The notes under the pieces: generated by a model
Seen by the model: the letters and a program-made list of their open reading frames with translations, nothing else
Databases searched by the model: none
Told to the model about the DNA's origin: nothing
Shown here: piece by piece, positions 1 to 10,779 of the stretch
Layout: the number at the start of each line of letters is the position of its first letter
How positions within the stretch are numbered: the stretch's first letter is position 1
Made by a program: the position numbers and the translations under genes
Source: Paguma larvata
Taxonomy: Eukaryota; Chordata; Mammalia; Carnivora; Viverridae
DNA: 64,000 bases
Assembly: GCA_030068075.1 (NCBI GenBank)
Contig: CM057826.1
Location: forward strand, 69,661,312 to 69,725,311
Reading direction: 5' to 3'

Positions 1-1229
1 AATAGGTCAATAAAAAAAAGACACCTGAATTATATGAACTCAGTGTTTCCATTAGTAGATCTTTTCTTGGTAATCACCAGTTTGTTCATCAAAGTTAACA
101 TTTTACCAGCGGTGAACAAGTTTCCCCCATGATTAGAAGCTTCTAAATCTGAGCAGCACTCTTTGGCATAACGCTAAATTATACGCCATTTATTTAGGCA
201 GTTACTGTGTAATTAGTGTGTCTTAATTTGAGCATTAAAAATGTATTGAGTTCTACATGCAGCATTTATAATTACAAGATCAATTTGTGGTTAACTGATT
301 TCACTGCTAAGATTTTTGTATCTGGAATATTTTAAATGCATTTCTAAAATTGCCACAGTAGAGAATTTTGTATTGGAGAGTACTTCAGTAACAATAAATC
401 ATTTGTATTTTATGGTAGATTAATATTGAAACATGCAAAGTGCAAAACCAATGAAAGAACCAATAATGAACTAGAAACAAACTATTATACACACACACAC
501 ACATATACACACGCAATATACACACAAGTATGGTCATTCCAAGTTATAATGCCTTATTTAGGAAGAATAAAGCTTTCAATGAAGATTTATTTGTATTTCT
601 ATGAAACCAGGCATTTTAACTTGTTGTGACATTTTTTTAAAATTTTGTTTTATGACCTCCATAAACAATGTTCTGAAAATATTCCTATTTGTATCTCTGT
701 ATAGGCAGAAAGATTTAGCCTCCTCATATCTATGCAAGTTCTTATGCCACTTAAACATCAAAATGACACAAGCTTGACTTTCTCCCAGAATCAAGCATAA
801 ACATGATTGACTTAGTAGATTGTGTCATGATACAGACGCGCTTCTTCTTTGACTAAAGTTGATACACTGATTTTACGAGGGAAAAAACGAAAGTTTCAGA
901 ATGCCGTCACTTGGAGTTGCAGAACATTAAAGAGCTATTCAAGAGCATACATCTGGAGCAAAGCACAGTCTGCTGTAGGAAAGCATAATTAGATATTTAG
1001 TTTGGTGTGCAAAATTTTGAATGAATGACCCTGTTAATTTTTCCCGTTAAATCAAAACAAAAAATACCCCAAAGGCTCATCTTAAAATTGCAGCTTCAGC
1101 AAAGTTGGTGTACAGTGCGTTTGGGATTTTAAAAGATGCACTGGGTTACCAATTTGGGCATTGAAGGAAGTGATAAAGAACAGAGAACAAAAATTGAAAA
1201 GGAAAAGAAAGATTTAAATGAGAGCTTGA
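1..1229. other. AT-rich sequence without a recognised gene or repeat
   Basis: No long reading frame and no repeat family that I recognise is visible. It holds a short imperfect CA/TA tract near 489-525. Short ATG-initiated frames here have no recognisable motif. It is best read as intergenic or intronic background. Confidence 0.5.
1215..1229 (+). repeat. Target-site duplication, left copy (SINE at 1230)
   Basis: TAAATGAGAGCTTGA lies directly before the SINE head. It recurs after the A tail at 1443-1457 as TAAATGAGGGCTTGA, with one mismatch in 15. This is the signature of LINE-1-machinery retroposition and fixes both ends of the insertion. Confidence 0.9.
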
Positions 1230-1442
1230 GGGGCACCTGGGTGGCTCAGTTGGTTGGGTGGCCGACTTCGGCTCAGGTCATGATCTCACGGTCTGTGAGT
1301 TCGAGCCCCGCATTGGGCTCTGTGTTGACGGGTCGGAGCCTGGAGCCTGCTTCGGATTCTGTGTCTCTCTCTCTGCCCTTCTCCTGCTCACACTCTGTCT
1401 CTATGTCCCAAAACTAAAAAAAAAAAAAAAAAAAAAAAATGC
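1230..1442 (+). mobile_element. CAN SINE (felid SINEC_Fc type), full length
   Basis: The tRNA-Lys-derived head starts GGGGCACCTGGGTGGCTCAG and continues through the internal promoter B-box-like GGTTCGAGCC-type segment (here GAGTTCGAGCCCC). A TCTCTCTCTGCCC pyrimidine block and a run of about 24 A residues follow. A 15-bp target-site duplication flanks it (1215-1229 and 1443-1457). The non-autonomous element is transcribed by RNA polymerase III and mobilised by LINE-1 proteins. The head keeps a long open frame by chance; it is not a gene. Confidence 0.93.
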
Positions 1443-1457
1443 TAAATGAGGGCTTGA
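1443..1457 (+). repeat. Target-site duplication, right copy (SINE at 1230)
   Basis: TAAATGAGGGCTTGA follows the SINE A tail and matches 1215-1229 at 14 of 15 bases. Confidence 0.9.
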
Positions 1458-1552
1458 AAACAAAACCAAAACAATAAAGATATCTTTGAAACAATAAAAT
1501 ATTTAATATTTACTACCAAAGGTAAATATTTGGAGTTTCATATAAAAATTGG

Positions 1553-1781
1553 AGGGACACCTGGATTGCTCTGTCGATTAAGTGTCTGACTCTTAATTTT
1601 GGGATTGGTCATGATCTCATGGTTCATGGAATCGAGCCCCATGTCAGACTCTGTGCTGACAGGGCAGAGCCTGCTTGGGATTCTCTCTCTCTCTTTCTCT
1701 TTCTCTCTAACTCTCTCTGCCCCTCTCCAATCCACACACTCTGTCAATCTCTCTTAAAAATAAGTAAATAAATATTTTAAG
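1553..1781 (+). mobile_element. CAN SINE (felid type), host of the LINE-1 insertion
   Basis: The head (GGGACACCTGGATTGCTCTG) and the GTCATGATCTCATGGTTCATGG second half identify a CAN SINE. A CT-rich block follows, then an AAAATAAGTAAATAAAT-type tail. It is more diverged than the copy at 1230. The young LINE-1 begins in or directly behind this A-rich tail, so the SINE was already present when the LINE-1 landed. Its own right target-site duplication is therefore displaced or lost. Confidence 0.85.
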
Positions 1782-1792
1782 AAAAAAGTGTA
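1782..1792 (+). repeat. LINE-1 target-site duplication, left copy
   Basis: AAAAAAGTGTA occurs here and again at 7143-7153, immediately after the LINE-1 A tail. Its A-rich 5' edge fits the T-rich bottom-strand cleavage preference of the LINE-1 endonuclease. Confidence 0.85.
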
Positions 1793-2140
1793 GGAGAGGA
1801 GGGGCAACATGGCGGAGGAGTAGGGGGCTCCAGTATTTCGCTTGCCCTTTAAAGGGGGACGACTGAAACCATAGTCTCTCTCAACTCCAAAATCGGGGGG
1901 GAAAGGTGCTACAGCTGACAAGAAACGTAGGCGAAAACAGACACGGCCCAAATAAACTGTGAGTTTAATCTGGGTCGGATAAAACAAACTCGAACTCGGG
2001 GAAGTTGAGCTGAGGGGAGGGTGAGCGTCTTCGGAGATAGCTGGGAAAGTGCCTATCGAACAACATCTGAACGAGAGGGCCAGAGCTGTTTTCCTTTCCA
2101 GGGCAACTTCAAGAAACAACCCATAACACATCCAGCCAAA
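1793..2140 (+). promoter_or_regulatory. LINE-1 5'UTR / internal promoter region
   Basis: About 348 bases lie between the left target-site duplication and the ORF1 ATG. They start G-rich and contain CAACATGGCGG at 1805-1815. Human LINE-1 5'UTRs are near 900 bases, so this one is short. Because the 5' junction is defined by the duplication, the shortness appears to belong to the inserted RNA. Promoter activity is inferred from family knowledge. Confidence 0.75.
1805..1815 (+). promoter_or_regulatory. YY1-like site at the LINE-1 5' end
   Basis: CAACATGGCGG matches the AANATGGCGG core bound by YY1. It starts 12 bases inside the element. In human LINE-1 a YY1 site at almost the same offset sets accurate transcription start. 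The motif is seen directly; function in this element is inferred. Confidence 0.65.
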
Positions 2141-3024
2141 ATGACGAGACGGAAGAATTCTCCTCAAAAGAATCTACAAGAAGCAGTGACAGCTCAAGAA
2201 TTAATGAAAACAGATATAAGCAACATAACAGAACTTGAATATAGAATGATAATCATAAAACTAATTGCTGGCCTTGAAAAAAGCGTAGAGGAATGCAAGG
2301 GGCCCCGCGCGGCAGAGTTCAAGGACCTTAAAAACGGTCAGGAAGAATTAAAGAAGACATTGGAAGAAATACAGGGGAAACTGGAAGCAGCCACAGCACG
2401 GATTGAAGAGGTAGAGGAAAGAGTTAGTGCCTTAGAAGACAAAATCATTGAAAAAGAGGAAGCAGATAAAAAGAGAGAGAAGCTGATCCAGGAACAGGAA
2501 AGGAGAATTCTTTTGCACTCAAAAGAAACAATATCCGTATCATAGGAGTTCCAGAGGAAGAAGAGAGAGAGAAAGGAGTCGAAGGGGTTCTTGAACAAAT
2601 CATTGCTGAGAACTTCCTCGACATGAGGAAGGAAACGGGCATGGAAATCCAAGAGGCACAGAGAACTCCCCTCAGACGTAACTTGAATAGACCTTCTACA
2701 CGGCACATCATAGTGAAGCTGGCAAAATACAAAGATAGGGAGAGAATCCTGAAAGCAGCTAGGGACAAAAGAACCCTAACATACAAAGGGAGACCTATAA
2801 GGGTAGTAGCAGACTTATCTACAGAAACTTGGCAAGCCAGAAAGGAATGGCAGGATATCTTCAATGTGATGAGCAAGAAGGACATGCAACCAAGAATTCT
2901 GTATCCGGCTAGCCTGTCATTAAGAATAGAAGGAGAGATCAAGGTTTTTCCCAACAAACAAAAACTGAAAGAATTTATCACAAATAAGCCAGCACTGCAA
3001 GAGATCCTGAGGGGCATTCTATGA
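2141..3024 (+). pseudogene. LINE-1 ORF1 (ORF1p RNA chaperone), frameshifted
   Basis: ORF1p is the trimeric RNA-binding chaperone that packages LINE-1 RNA in cytoplasmic particles. The ATG at 2141 opens MTRRKNSPQ, the conserved start of carnivore-type ORF1. A heptad-rich Glu/Lys/Leu stretch from roughly residue 45 to 130 is the trimerising coiled coil. The first frame ends at TGA/TAG-type stop 2543-2545 after 134 codons. The remaining RRM and C-terminal domain (containing IIGVPEEE, IVKLAKYKDRERIL, KEWQDIFNVM and ending EILRGIL) continue in another frame to TGA 3022-3024. The break lies around 2495-2525. Without it the product would be about 294 residues, slightly shorter than human ORF1p. ORF2 follows 47 bases on. 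It is inactive as it stands. Confidence 0.9.
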
Positions 3025-3071
3025 AGACAAGGTTGCAAAGAACACAAACTGCCAGGGTCAGCCTTACAAAC
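3021..3071 (+). promoter_or_regulatory. ORF1 stop / upstream ORF2-frame ATG overlap (ATGA)
   Basis: The ORF1 stop TGA (3022-3024) overlaps an ATG at 3021 that is in frame with ORF2 and open through the expected ORF2 start at 3072. Reinitiation here would add 17 residues to the ORF2 N-terminus. Known LINE-1 ORF2 translation is unconventional and depends on ORF1 termination; use of this ATG is only a possibility. Confidence 0.45.
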
Positions 3072-6000
3072 ATGAAACTTACAGATAATACAGTGACTGT
3101 AAGCCCATATTTTTCAATATTAACACTGAATGTAAATGGACTAAATGCACCAATCAAAAGACACAGGATAACAGAATGGATTAAAAAACAAGACCCATCT
3201 ATTTGCTGTCTTCAAGAAACTCATCTTAAACCTGAAGATACCTTCAGATTGAAAGTGAGGGGATGGAGAACTATCTACCATGCTACTGGAAGTCAGAAGA
3301 AAGCCGGAGTAGCCACACTTATATCAGACAAATTAGACTTTAAAATGAACGATGTAGTAAGAGATGAAGAAGGACATTATATAATAGTCTCAGGGACCAT
3401 CCAGCAGGAAGAGCTAACAATTGTAAATATCTACGCACCGAATTCGGGAGCACCCAAATTTGTAAAACAACTAATTACAAATATTAGCAACCTCATCGAT
3501 AAAAATGTCCTAATAGTAGGGGACCTCAACACTCCACTCTCAGCATTGGATAGATCCACAAAACAGAAAATCTCCGCAGAAACAATAGCCCTGAATGACA
3601 CATTAGGACAGATGGGCCTCACAGACATCTTTAGGGTCCTTCATCCAGAAGCAAAGGAATTTACGTTCTTCTCATCTGCACACGGTACATTTTCCAAGAT
3701 AGACCATATTCTGGGGCACAGGGAAGCTCTGAATAAATATAAAAGAATTGAGATCATACCGTGTACACTGTCAGACCACAATGCTTTGAAACTTGAAATC
3801 AACCACAGGAGAAAGCCTGGAAAATATCCAAGAACATGGTGGCTAAGAAATAACCTACTAAAAGATGACTGGGTCAACCAAGCCATCAGAGAAGAAATTA
3901 AAAAATACATGGAAACAAATGAAAATGAAAATACAACAATCCAAACGCTCTGGGACGCAGCAAAGGCAGTCTTAAGAGGGAAATATATTTCAATCCAGGC
4001 CCATCTCAAGAAACAAGAAAAATCAATAACACAAATTCTAACAGCACGCCTAAAGGAACTAGAAGCAGATCAACTAAAACAACCCAAGCCCAGCAGAAAG
4101 AGAGAAATAACAAAGATCAGAGCACAAATTAACCATATGGAGACAGAAAAGGTAGTGGAACAGATCAATGAAACCAAAAGCTGGTTCTTTGAAAAAATAA
4201 ACAAAATAGACAAACCTCTAGCCAGGCTTCTCAAAAAGAAAAGAGAGAGAACTCAAATAGATAAAGTCGTGAATGAAAAGGGAGAAATTACAACCAATCC
4301 CTCAGAGATACAAGCAATCATCAGAGAATACTATGAAAAATTATATGCCACCAAACTTGGCAATCTGGAAGAAATGGACAGCTTCCTAAATAGCCACACG
4401 CTACCAAAACTCAAACGGGAAGAAATAGAAAATTTGAACAGACCCATAACTAGTGAAGAAATAGAATCCGTTATTAAAAACCTCCCAGCAAATAAAAGCC
4501 CTGGACCAGATGGCTTTCCTGCGGAATTTTACCAGACATTTAAAACAGAGTTAATTCCTATCCTCCTCAAGCTGTTCCAAAAAATTGAAACGGAAGGAAA
4601 ACTCCCGGACTCATTCTATGAAGCCAGCATCACTTTGATTCCCAAACCAGATAGAGACCCAGCAAAGAAAGAAAATTACAGGCCAATATCCCTGATGAAT
4701 ATGGATGCAAAAATTCTCAACAAGATACTAGCAAATCGAATCCAACAGCATATAAAGAGAATCATCCACCATGATCAAGTAGGATTCATCCCCGGGTTGT
4801 AGGGCTGGTTCAATATTCGCAAATCAATCAACGTGATACATCACATCAACAAAAGAAAAGATAAGAACCATATGATCCTGTCAATAGATGCAGAAAAAGC
4901 ATTTGACAAAATACAGCATCCTTTCATAATAAAAACTCTCGAGAAAGTCGGGATAGAAGGAACTTACTTAAACATCATAAAAGCCATATATGAAAAGCCC
5001 ACAGCTAATATCATCCTCAATGGGGAAAAATTGAAAGCCTTCCCCCTGAGATCAGGAACACGACAGGGGTGTCCACTCTCGCCACTGCTATTTAACACAG
5101 TGCTGGAAGTCTTAGCATCAGCAATCAGACAACAAAACACAATAAAAGGCATCAAGATTGGCAAGGAGGAAGTCAAACTTTCACTTTTTGCAGATGACAT
5201 GATACTTTACATGGAAAACCCGACGGAATCCACCAAAAGCCTACTAGAACTGATTCATGATTTCAGCAAAGTTGCAGGATACAAAATCAATGTACAGAAA
5301 TCGGTGGCATTTCTATACACCAACAATGAAGCAGCAGAAAGAGAAATAAAGAAGCTAATCCCTTTCACAATTGCACCAAAAACCATAAAATACTTAGGAA
5401 TAAACCTAACCAAAGAGGTGAAAGACCTCTACACTGAAAACTATAAAAAACTTATGAAGGAAATTGAGGAAGACACAAGGAAATGGAAAACCATCCCATG
5501 CTCATGGATTGGAAGAATAAATATCGTTAAAATGGCAATACTACCCAAAGCAATCTACACATTCAATGCAATCCCAATCAAAATTGCACCAGCATTCTTC
5601 TCAAAGCTAGAGCAAACAATCCTAAAATTTTTATGGAACCACAAAAGACCTCAAATAGCCAAAATAATACTGAAGAATAAAACCAAGGCGGGAGGCATCA
5701 CAATCCCAGACTTTAACCTCTACTACAAAGTGGTGGTCATCAAGACTGTATGGTATTGGCACAAAAACAGACACATAGACCAATGGAATAGAATAGAAAA
5801 CTCAGAAATGGACCCGCAAGTATATGGCCAACTAATCTTTGACAAAGCAGGAAAATGTATCCAATGGAAAAAAGACAGCCTCTTTAACAAATGGTGCTGG
5901 GAGAATTGGACAGCAACATGCAAAAGAATGAAACTAGACCACTTTCTTACACCACTCACAAAAATAAATTCTAAATGGATAAAAGATCTGAATGTAAGAC

Positions 6001-6994
6001 AGGAAACCGTCAAAATCCTAGAGGAGAAAACAGGAAAAAGCCTCTTTGACCTAAGACGCACCAATTTCTTACTCAACACGTCTCCAAAGGCAAGAGAAAT
6101 AAAAGCAAAGTTGAACCATTGGGACCTCATCAAGATAAAAAGCTTCTGCACAGCAAAAGAAACAACCAACAAAACGAATAGGCAACCAACGGAATGGGAA
6201 AAGATCATCGCAAATGACATATCGGATAAAGGACTAATATCTAAAATTTATAAAGAACTTACCAAACTCCACATCCGAAAAACAAACAACCCAGTGAAGA
6301 AATGGGCGGAAGATACGAATAGACGTTCTCCAAAGAGGACATTCAGATTGCCAACAGACACATGAAACAATGCTCAAAGTCACTCATCACCAGGGAAATA
6401 CAAATCAAAACCACATTGAGATACCACCTCACACCAGTCAGAGTGGCTAAAATGAACAAATCAGGAAACTATAGATGCTGGCGAGGACGTGGAGAAGTAG
6501 GCACCCTCCTACACTGTTGGTGGGAATGCAAACTGGTGCAGCCACTCTGGAAAACGGTGTGGAGGTTCCTCAAAAAAATGAAAATAGAGCTACCCTATGA
6601 TCCAGCAATTGCCCTGCTAGGAATCTACCCAAGAGACACAGGAATGCTGATGCATAGGAGCACGTGTACCCCAATGTTCATAGCAGCACTTTCGACAATA
6701 GCCAAATCATGGAAAGAGACCAAGTGCCCATCAACTGACGAATGGGTAAAGAAGTGATGGTACTTATATACAATGGACTACTACGTGGCAATGAGAAAAA
6801 ATGAAATCTGGCCATGTGTAACAACATGGATGGAACTGGAGGGTATTATGTTAAGTGAAATAAGTCAGTCAGAAAAAGACAGATACCATATGTTTCCACG
6901 AATAGGTGGACTTTGTGAGACTAAGCAAAAACCAGGGGGAGGGGAAGAGGGGAAAGGAAAAAAAGACACAGAGAGGGAGGGAGATAAAACATAA
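3072..6994 (+). pseudogene. LINE-1 ORF2 (endonuclease and reverse transcriptase), disrupted
   Basis: ORF2p nicks target DNA and copies the RNA in place (target-primed reverse transcription). The expected ATG at 3072 opens MKLTDNTV. An APE-type endonuclease follows, with NVNGLN (3129-3146), QETH (3213-3224), GDLN (3519-3530) and SDHNAL (3771-3788), all intact. Reverse transcriptase motifs include [14 protein letters not shown] near 4490-4535, [11 protein letters not shown] near 5050-5085 and the catalytic FADD at 5187-5198. The Cys-rich end (CWRGRG...HCWWEC) lies at about 6476-6532. Three breaks are visible: TAG at 4800-4802 within the RT fingers/palm, a one-base loss near 6324-6328, and TGA at 6755-6757. 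Family likeness fades after about 6905, although the frame stays open to 6994. Total coding length matches the usual ~1,275 residues. Confidence 0.93.
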
Positions 6995-7142
6995 GAGACT
7001 CTCAAAGACTAAGAAAAAAACTGAGGGTAAGGGGGATGAGGGAGGGGGGAGAGGGGGTGATGGGCATTAAAAAGGGCACATGTTGGGATGAACACTGGGT
7101 GTTTTATGTAAACCAATTTGAAAATAAACTATTATAAAATTA
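6905..7142 (+). other. LINE-1 3'UTR with G-rich polypurine tract and poly(A) signal
   Basis: A purine-rich stretch (about 6928-7066) carries repeated G runs, including GGG, GGGGG, GGG, GGGGGG and GGGGG between 7025 and 7058. A conserved-looking ACACTGGGTGTTTTATGTAAACCAATTTGAAAATAAACT-type ending with AATAAA at 7123-7128 follows. The G-rich tract is typical of LINE-1 3'UTRs and can form G-quadruplexes. Confidence 0.8.
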
Positions 7143-7153
7143 AAAAAAGTGTA
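7143..7153 (+). repeat. LINE-1 target-site duplication, right copy
   Basis: AAAAAAGTGTA matches 1782-1792 exactly. The preceding A residue(s) belong to the LINE-1 tail. Confidence 0.85.
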
Positions 7154-10100
7154 AATTAATATCATTAATATTTAACTTTGAAAATTAATATATAATACTA
7201 TAACAGAATTAATATACTTTAATATAGTAGTATAATTAATATATCCAAAAAGAAGTGAGAAATTTGGAGAAGATATTTAAAAAGGTATAAATATCACATA
7301 GCACTGTCATATGTATTTAAGTCATGAACCAGTTGCTTTTTCTGCAGAGTAGTTCCTTCACTCAATTTCACCCACCTTGCTGTAGAAATGTTACTGATGG
7401 GCCTCTACTACCAAAGCCACTTAAAATTAAGTAATTTTTTTTTTCTGGAATTGTTTCAGCATGGGTACCTGCCACGACCTGAGCTAATCCTATTCTCAGA
7501 TCTAAGAGTTCCATGGAATTGGAGGGAAAGAAAGAATGAGAGACATGGAGAAAAGGAAGAGAGAAAAGGGAAAGAGGGAGGGAGAGAAGAAAAGACAAGA
7601 CAGAGGGAAGGGGAGAGACAGAGACCGAGAGAGACAGAGAACCAGGTACAGAGAGATGGTTCAAGATAAAGAAGTTTGTCTTCAGTGCCTGTAGTCCATC
7701 ATTTCATACCTCTGTTATCCATCTGTACTAAGAGGTAGAAGATTCTTTCTGTAGGAAGAGTGAAGAATGAAGCAGAAATGTATCAAGAAAAAAAAATGAA
7801 AGAAATACCGTCTCGATGACATCTAAATACGTGGTTCCCAGTAGATTTTAATTTGAGTTATATCTTTGTCAGGTCCTTTGAGAAACACCAGCCTCTCTTT
7901 TTCTAAAGCTGGTTGAATGGGCTTCTGTTACTTGCAACAGAAAGAATATTCATTTAGTGAAATACAATTATGAGAGAGAGAGAGAGAAAGTGATAATTGT
8001 AGAATAAATGTTTTAATAAGTAATTTAGGATTAAAGATTAAGGGAATAAAGCAACAGTTAATTAGAAAGCAACACGTAATTATGGTTTAAATATATTCAT
8101 GTAAATATTTCATATTAACAAAGTTTTATCTGTAGAGGAAAACCCAAGGTAGAGTTCTGGGCTAAGTCAATAAGCTACAGCAGACAATTAGGTATGACAA
8201 TTCAAAACTGTTTAGAATTTACATTTTTTCATCCATCTATAATTTACCATAGAACCCTCTTCTAAGTAGAGTCACTGTTGCAAATTATGGCCTGTCAAGA
8301 ATTGGATTAGTGAGATTCAGCACTTTTCAATCCATTTTCTCATAATGACATCCCATCCACTTCCAATTTCAATCTCTAAGTGCTGTCTATATTTGTTTTA
8401 TATTAATGGTCTGGCACAATTTCTGTTGCAATAAAATTCTTTATTGATAACTTCTCCCAAAGAGCTTTTGGATAAGAATGCTGTTTTGATTAATAAGAGC
8501 TCAGGTCTCTGTTAAATGTCCCTATTAATAATACACTAGAGGTGCTCTAAAGATGAATGTCAGTAGCCCTTTGTCAACACTTCATCTTCCAAATATCCCT
8601 TGCCTCAACAACACAGATACACAAACATCAGCCGAGGATCAAGACAATAGTCAAATACCTGTACTTAGTGATTAGAGAACAATGATAACATATTTATGCA
8701 GGTTTTTGAAGAAAATAGAGCTCTTATATGATAAAGGAAACAATATATCAATGATTAGGATTTATCAGAAAAGCAATCGGAATAGCTCTTTTAGTGTTGC
8801 TACATTTTTTTGCTTGGATAGATAGGTAAGAAAAAGGACATCCAGTTTAATCTTTGAGCCTACTTTAAGCTTTTAAAAGGGAAATGGTCTAAGTGGAAAA
8901 TATTATCAGTTGTATTGTTTCTATAATTTAGAAGGAAAGAGCAGCAGTCACATTGTTTATTCCCTTTTCCTCTTGACATCCATACCTCTTCTATAGGTTC
9001 TATTTATAAAATATAGAAGAAGATGAGCTTATCACTAAATGAGTGTAAGAAATAGTGTGAGACTTTCATTGTAAGTTTTAAACTATTCACATGGATTGAT
9101 TATCTCTGCTGTCTGGTTTCCTGACTTAGTTAAACATAATTCATCTTTGTTAAAAACATATTTTAAGGTGAACTTTATACTCTACTATTGTCAATAACAT
9201 TGCATGAAGTCGAAAGTATAAATATATTCTTTTCTAGTTTCCCGCCAGTTTTTTTTTTTTATCTCCATAGTGTGAGCTGTACTGAATACTATGCCCATCT
9301 ACATTCATTTTGGTATGCTTTCCCCAAAGAACTTACATTATACCAAGCCTTCAAGTATCCTATCAGTACAGATGACACAGATCTATATTTAGAACATACT
9401 TCTAATTTTACTTTTCTTTATAAAATTAGGGACTTTAACTTTGGCAATTATAAAACTATAAAACACCTCAGAGACCATGTTCTTCACTTCTCTTTGTTAT
9501 AAGAGAGTACATTATGGGAAAATAACATGTGATGTGACCAAAGAGATGCATGATAAACAGAAATCTATTCTTTTACCCCGCTCATTTAAATTTTGGACAT
9601 AATGTTACGCTAAATCACAGACTAATCTTTTTGAGTATCAAATATTTAAAAGCAATAAGGTTAAATAATTTTTAATATTTTGATCAAATGACACCTCTTT
9701 AATTCAGTCATAATAGTCTAACATTTATAGAATTTTGTATTGTTATTGCTTAGAAATTATTTGTCAATATATATGACTTTCTAATGAATTGGAATATATA
9801 GTTCTTGAGATTAGAAGTAAACCTGAACTTAGAACAGAATACTTAAGAAATCTATGGTAACATCTGCCAAAATCTAGATGAAAGTAATACTTTTAGAAAA
9901 TTAGAGTTTAAGAACCCATGAAAAAATGGAAAATTTAACAGAGAAATTAGAATGATGAAAGTTACAATAAGCAACATGATACTTCCCAGAAATGTCTAGG
10001 CTGAGAGAATTGCACGGGTGAATTGAAACTAAAATTTAACCCTTTTAAGGCATTGTTTTTATAGAGCCGGCAAATCACTAATGCAAAAATGTAACAAAAA

Positions 10101-10330
10101 TAAATATTAAAAAATATAAATGAATCTAATTAAGGATGCTCAACTTTATTAATATAACAGATGTAATCAAACAATATAGTATAGACATTTGAAGTCACTC
10201 CAGAAAAGCAAGAATAGATTGTTCTAAATCCATTAAGGCAATTCAACTTATTAATAGAGAAATAGAGCAAATACAGTACAGAGGAAACTCACAAAGGAAA
10301 TCAACAACAATAAATACTATGGGGAAAAAA
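7154..10330. other. AT-rich sequence without a recognised gene
   Basis: Nothing codes convincingly here. The first 100 bases are rich in AATTAATAT. A long purine tract lies at 7515-7660 and a (GA)n near 7971-7988. A 104-codon frame at 9188-9502 has no recognisable motif and low-complexity Phe/Leu/Ser content. Confidence 0.5.
7515..7660 (+). repeat. GA-rich polypurine tract
   Basis: Nearly all bases are A or G for well over 100 positions (runs such as GGAGGGAAAGAAAGAATGAG and GAGGGAGGGAGAGAAGAAAA). It is an imperfect purine tract rather than a regular microsatellite. Confidence 0.8.
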
Positions 10331-10779
10331 AAGGTAGGTAAATGGACCTCTCTAGAAATCAATGAAATACATATTTAAACAATAAAGTAATGTATCACCT
10401 TCAAGTTATTAATGATAAAATTATAATTAGTGACACTGAGGCTCAGATAAAAAAAGTACTTTATTTAACTTTTTAGGGTGGTATGTCTTTTTAAAATTTT
10501 CATAAGTGTATTTTTATATAGGAATTCTAATGCTAGAAATATATCCTATGCAAATAATTATTAATATACTCAAATACTTAACTACAATAATACCCAAAGC
10601 TTTTTAAAAATACTACAGTGGAAGATTGGTTAAATAAACAAAGTTGATTGCCTACTTTATATAATTTAATGATGCTATTTAAAAATAATGCACTCATCAT
10701 TATAATGTACTGACTGAAAAATAAAATCAACTTAGGAAGCAGTATGCTTCCAATCTCTAAGGCAAAGGGCTGTGTAGCC

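Larger units (their letters stand above)
1793..7142 (+). mobile_element. LINE-1 retrotransposon, full-length structure, degenerate
   Basis: A single sense-strand LINE-1 with all parts in order: 5'UTR (1793-2140), ORF1 (2141-3024), ORF2 (3072 to about 6905-6994), G-rich 3'UTR, AATAAA at 7123-7128 and a short A tail. Matching 11-bp duplications at 1782-1792 and 7143-7153 bound it. So it is one retrotransposition event and not 5'-truncated relative to its source transcript. ORF1 has one frameshift; ORF2 has one in-frame TAG, one frameshift and one in-frame TGA. It therefore cannot mobilise itself. The few lesions over more than 5 kb mark it as much younger than the other LINE-1 pieces here. The subfamily cannot be named without a library comparison. 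Confidence 0.95.

Noticed and set aside
1136..1449. Overlapping plus-strand frames of 93 and 63 codons
   Set aside because: Both are translations of the SINE head and its A tail.
3431..4009. Minus-strand frames inside the LINE-1 (also 2338-3047, 4964-5200, 5723-6220)
   Set aside because: Shadows of ORF1/ORF2 on the opposite strand.
7368..7669. Two ~95-codon frames on opposite strands
   Set aside because: Both run through the GA-rich tract and yield low-complexity Arg/Glu/Lys or Ser/Leu/Pro strings.
9188..9502. A 104-codon plus-strand frame
   Set aside because: No homology recognised, aromatic-rich composition, no start context or splice structure that would support a gene; expected by chance in AT-rich DNA of this length.
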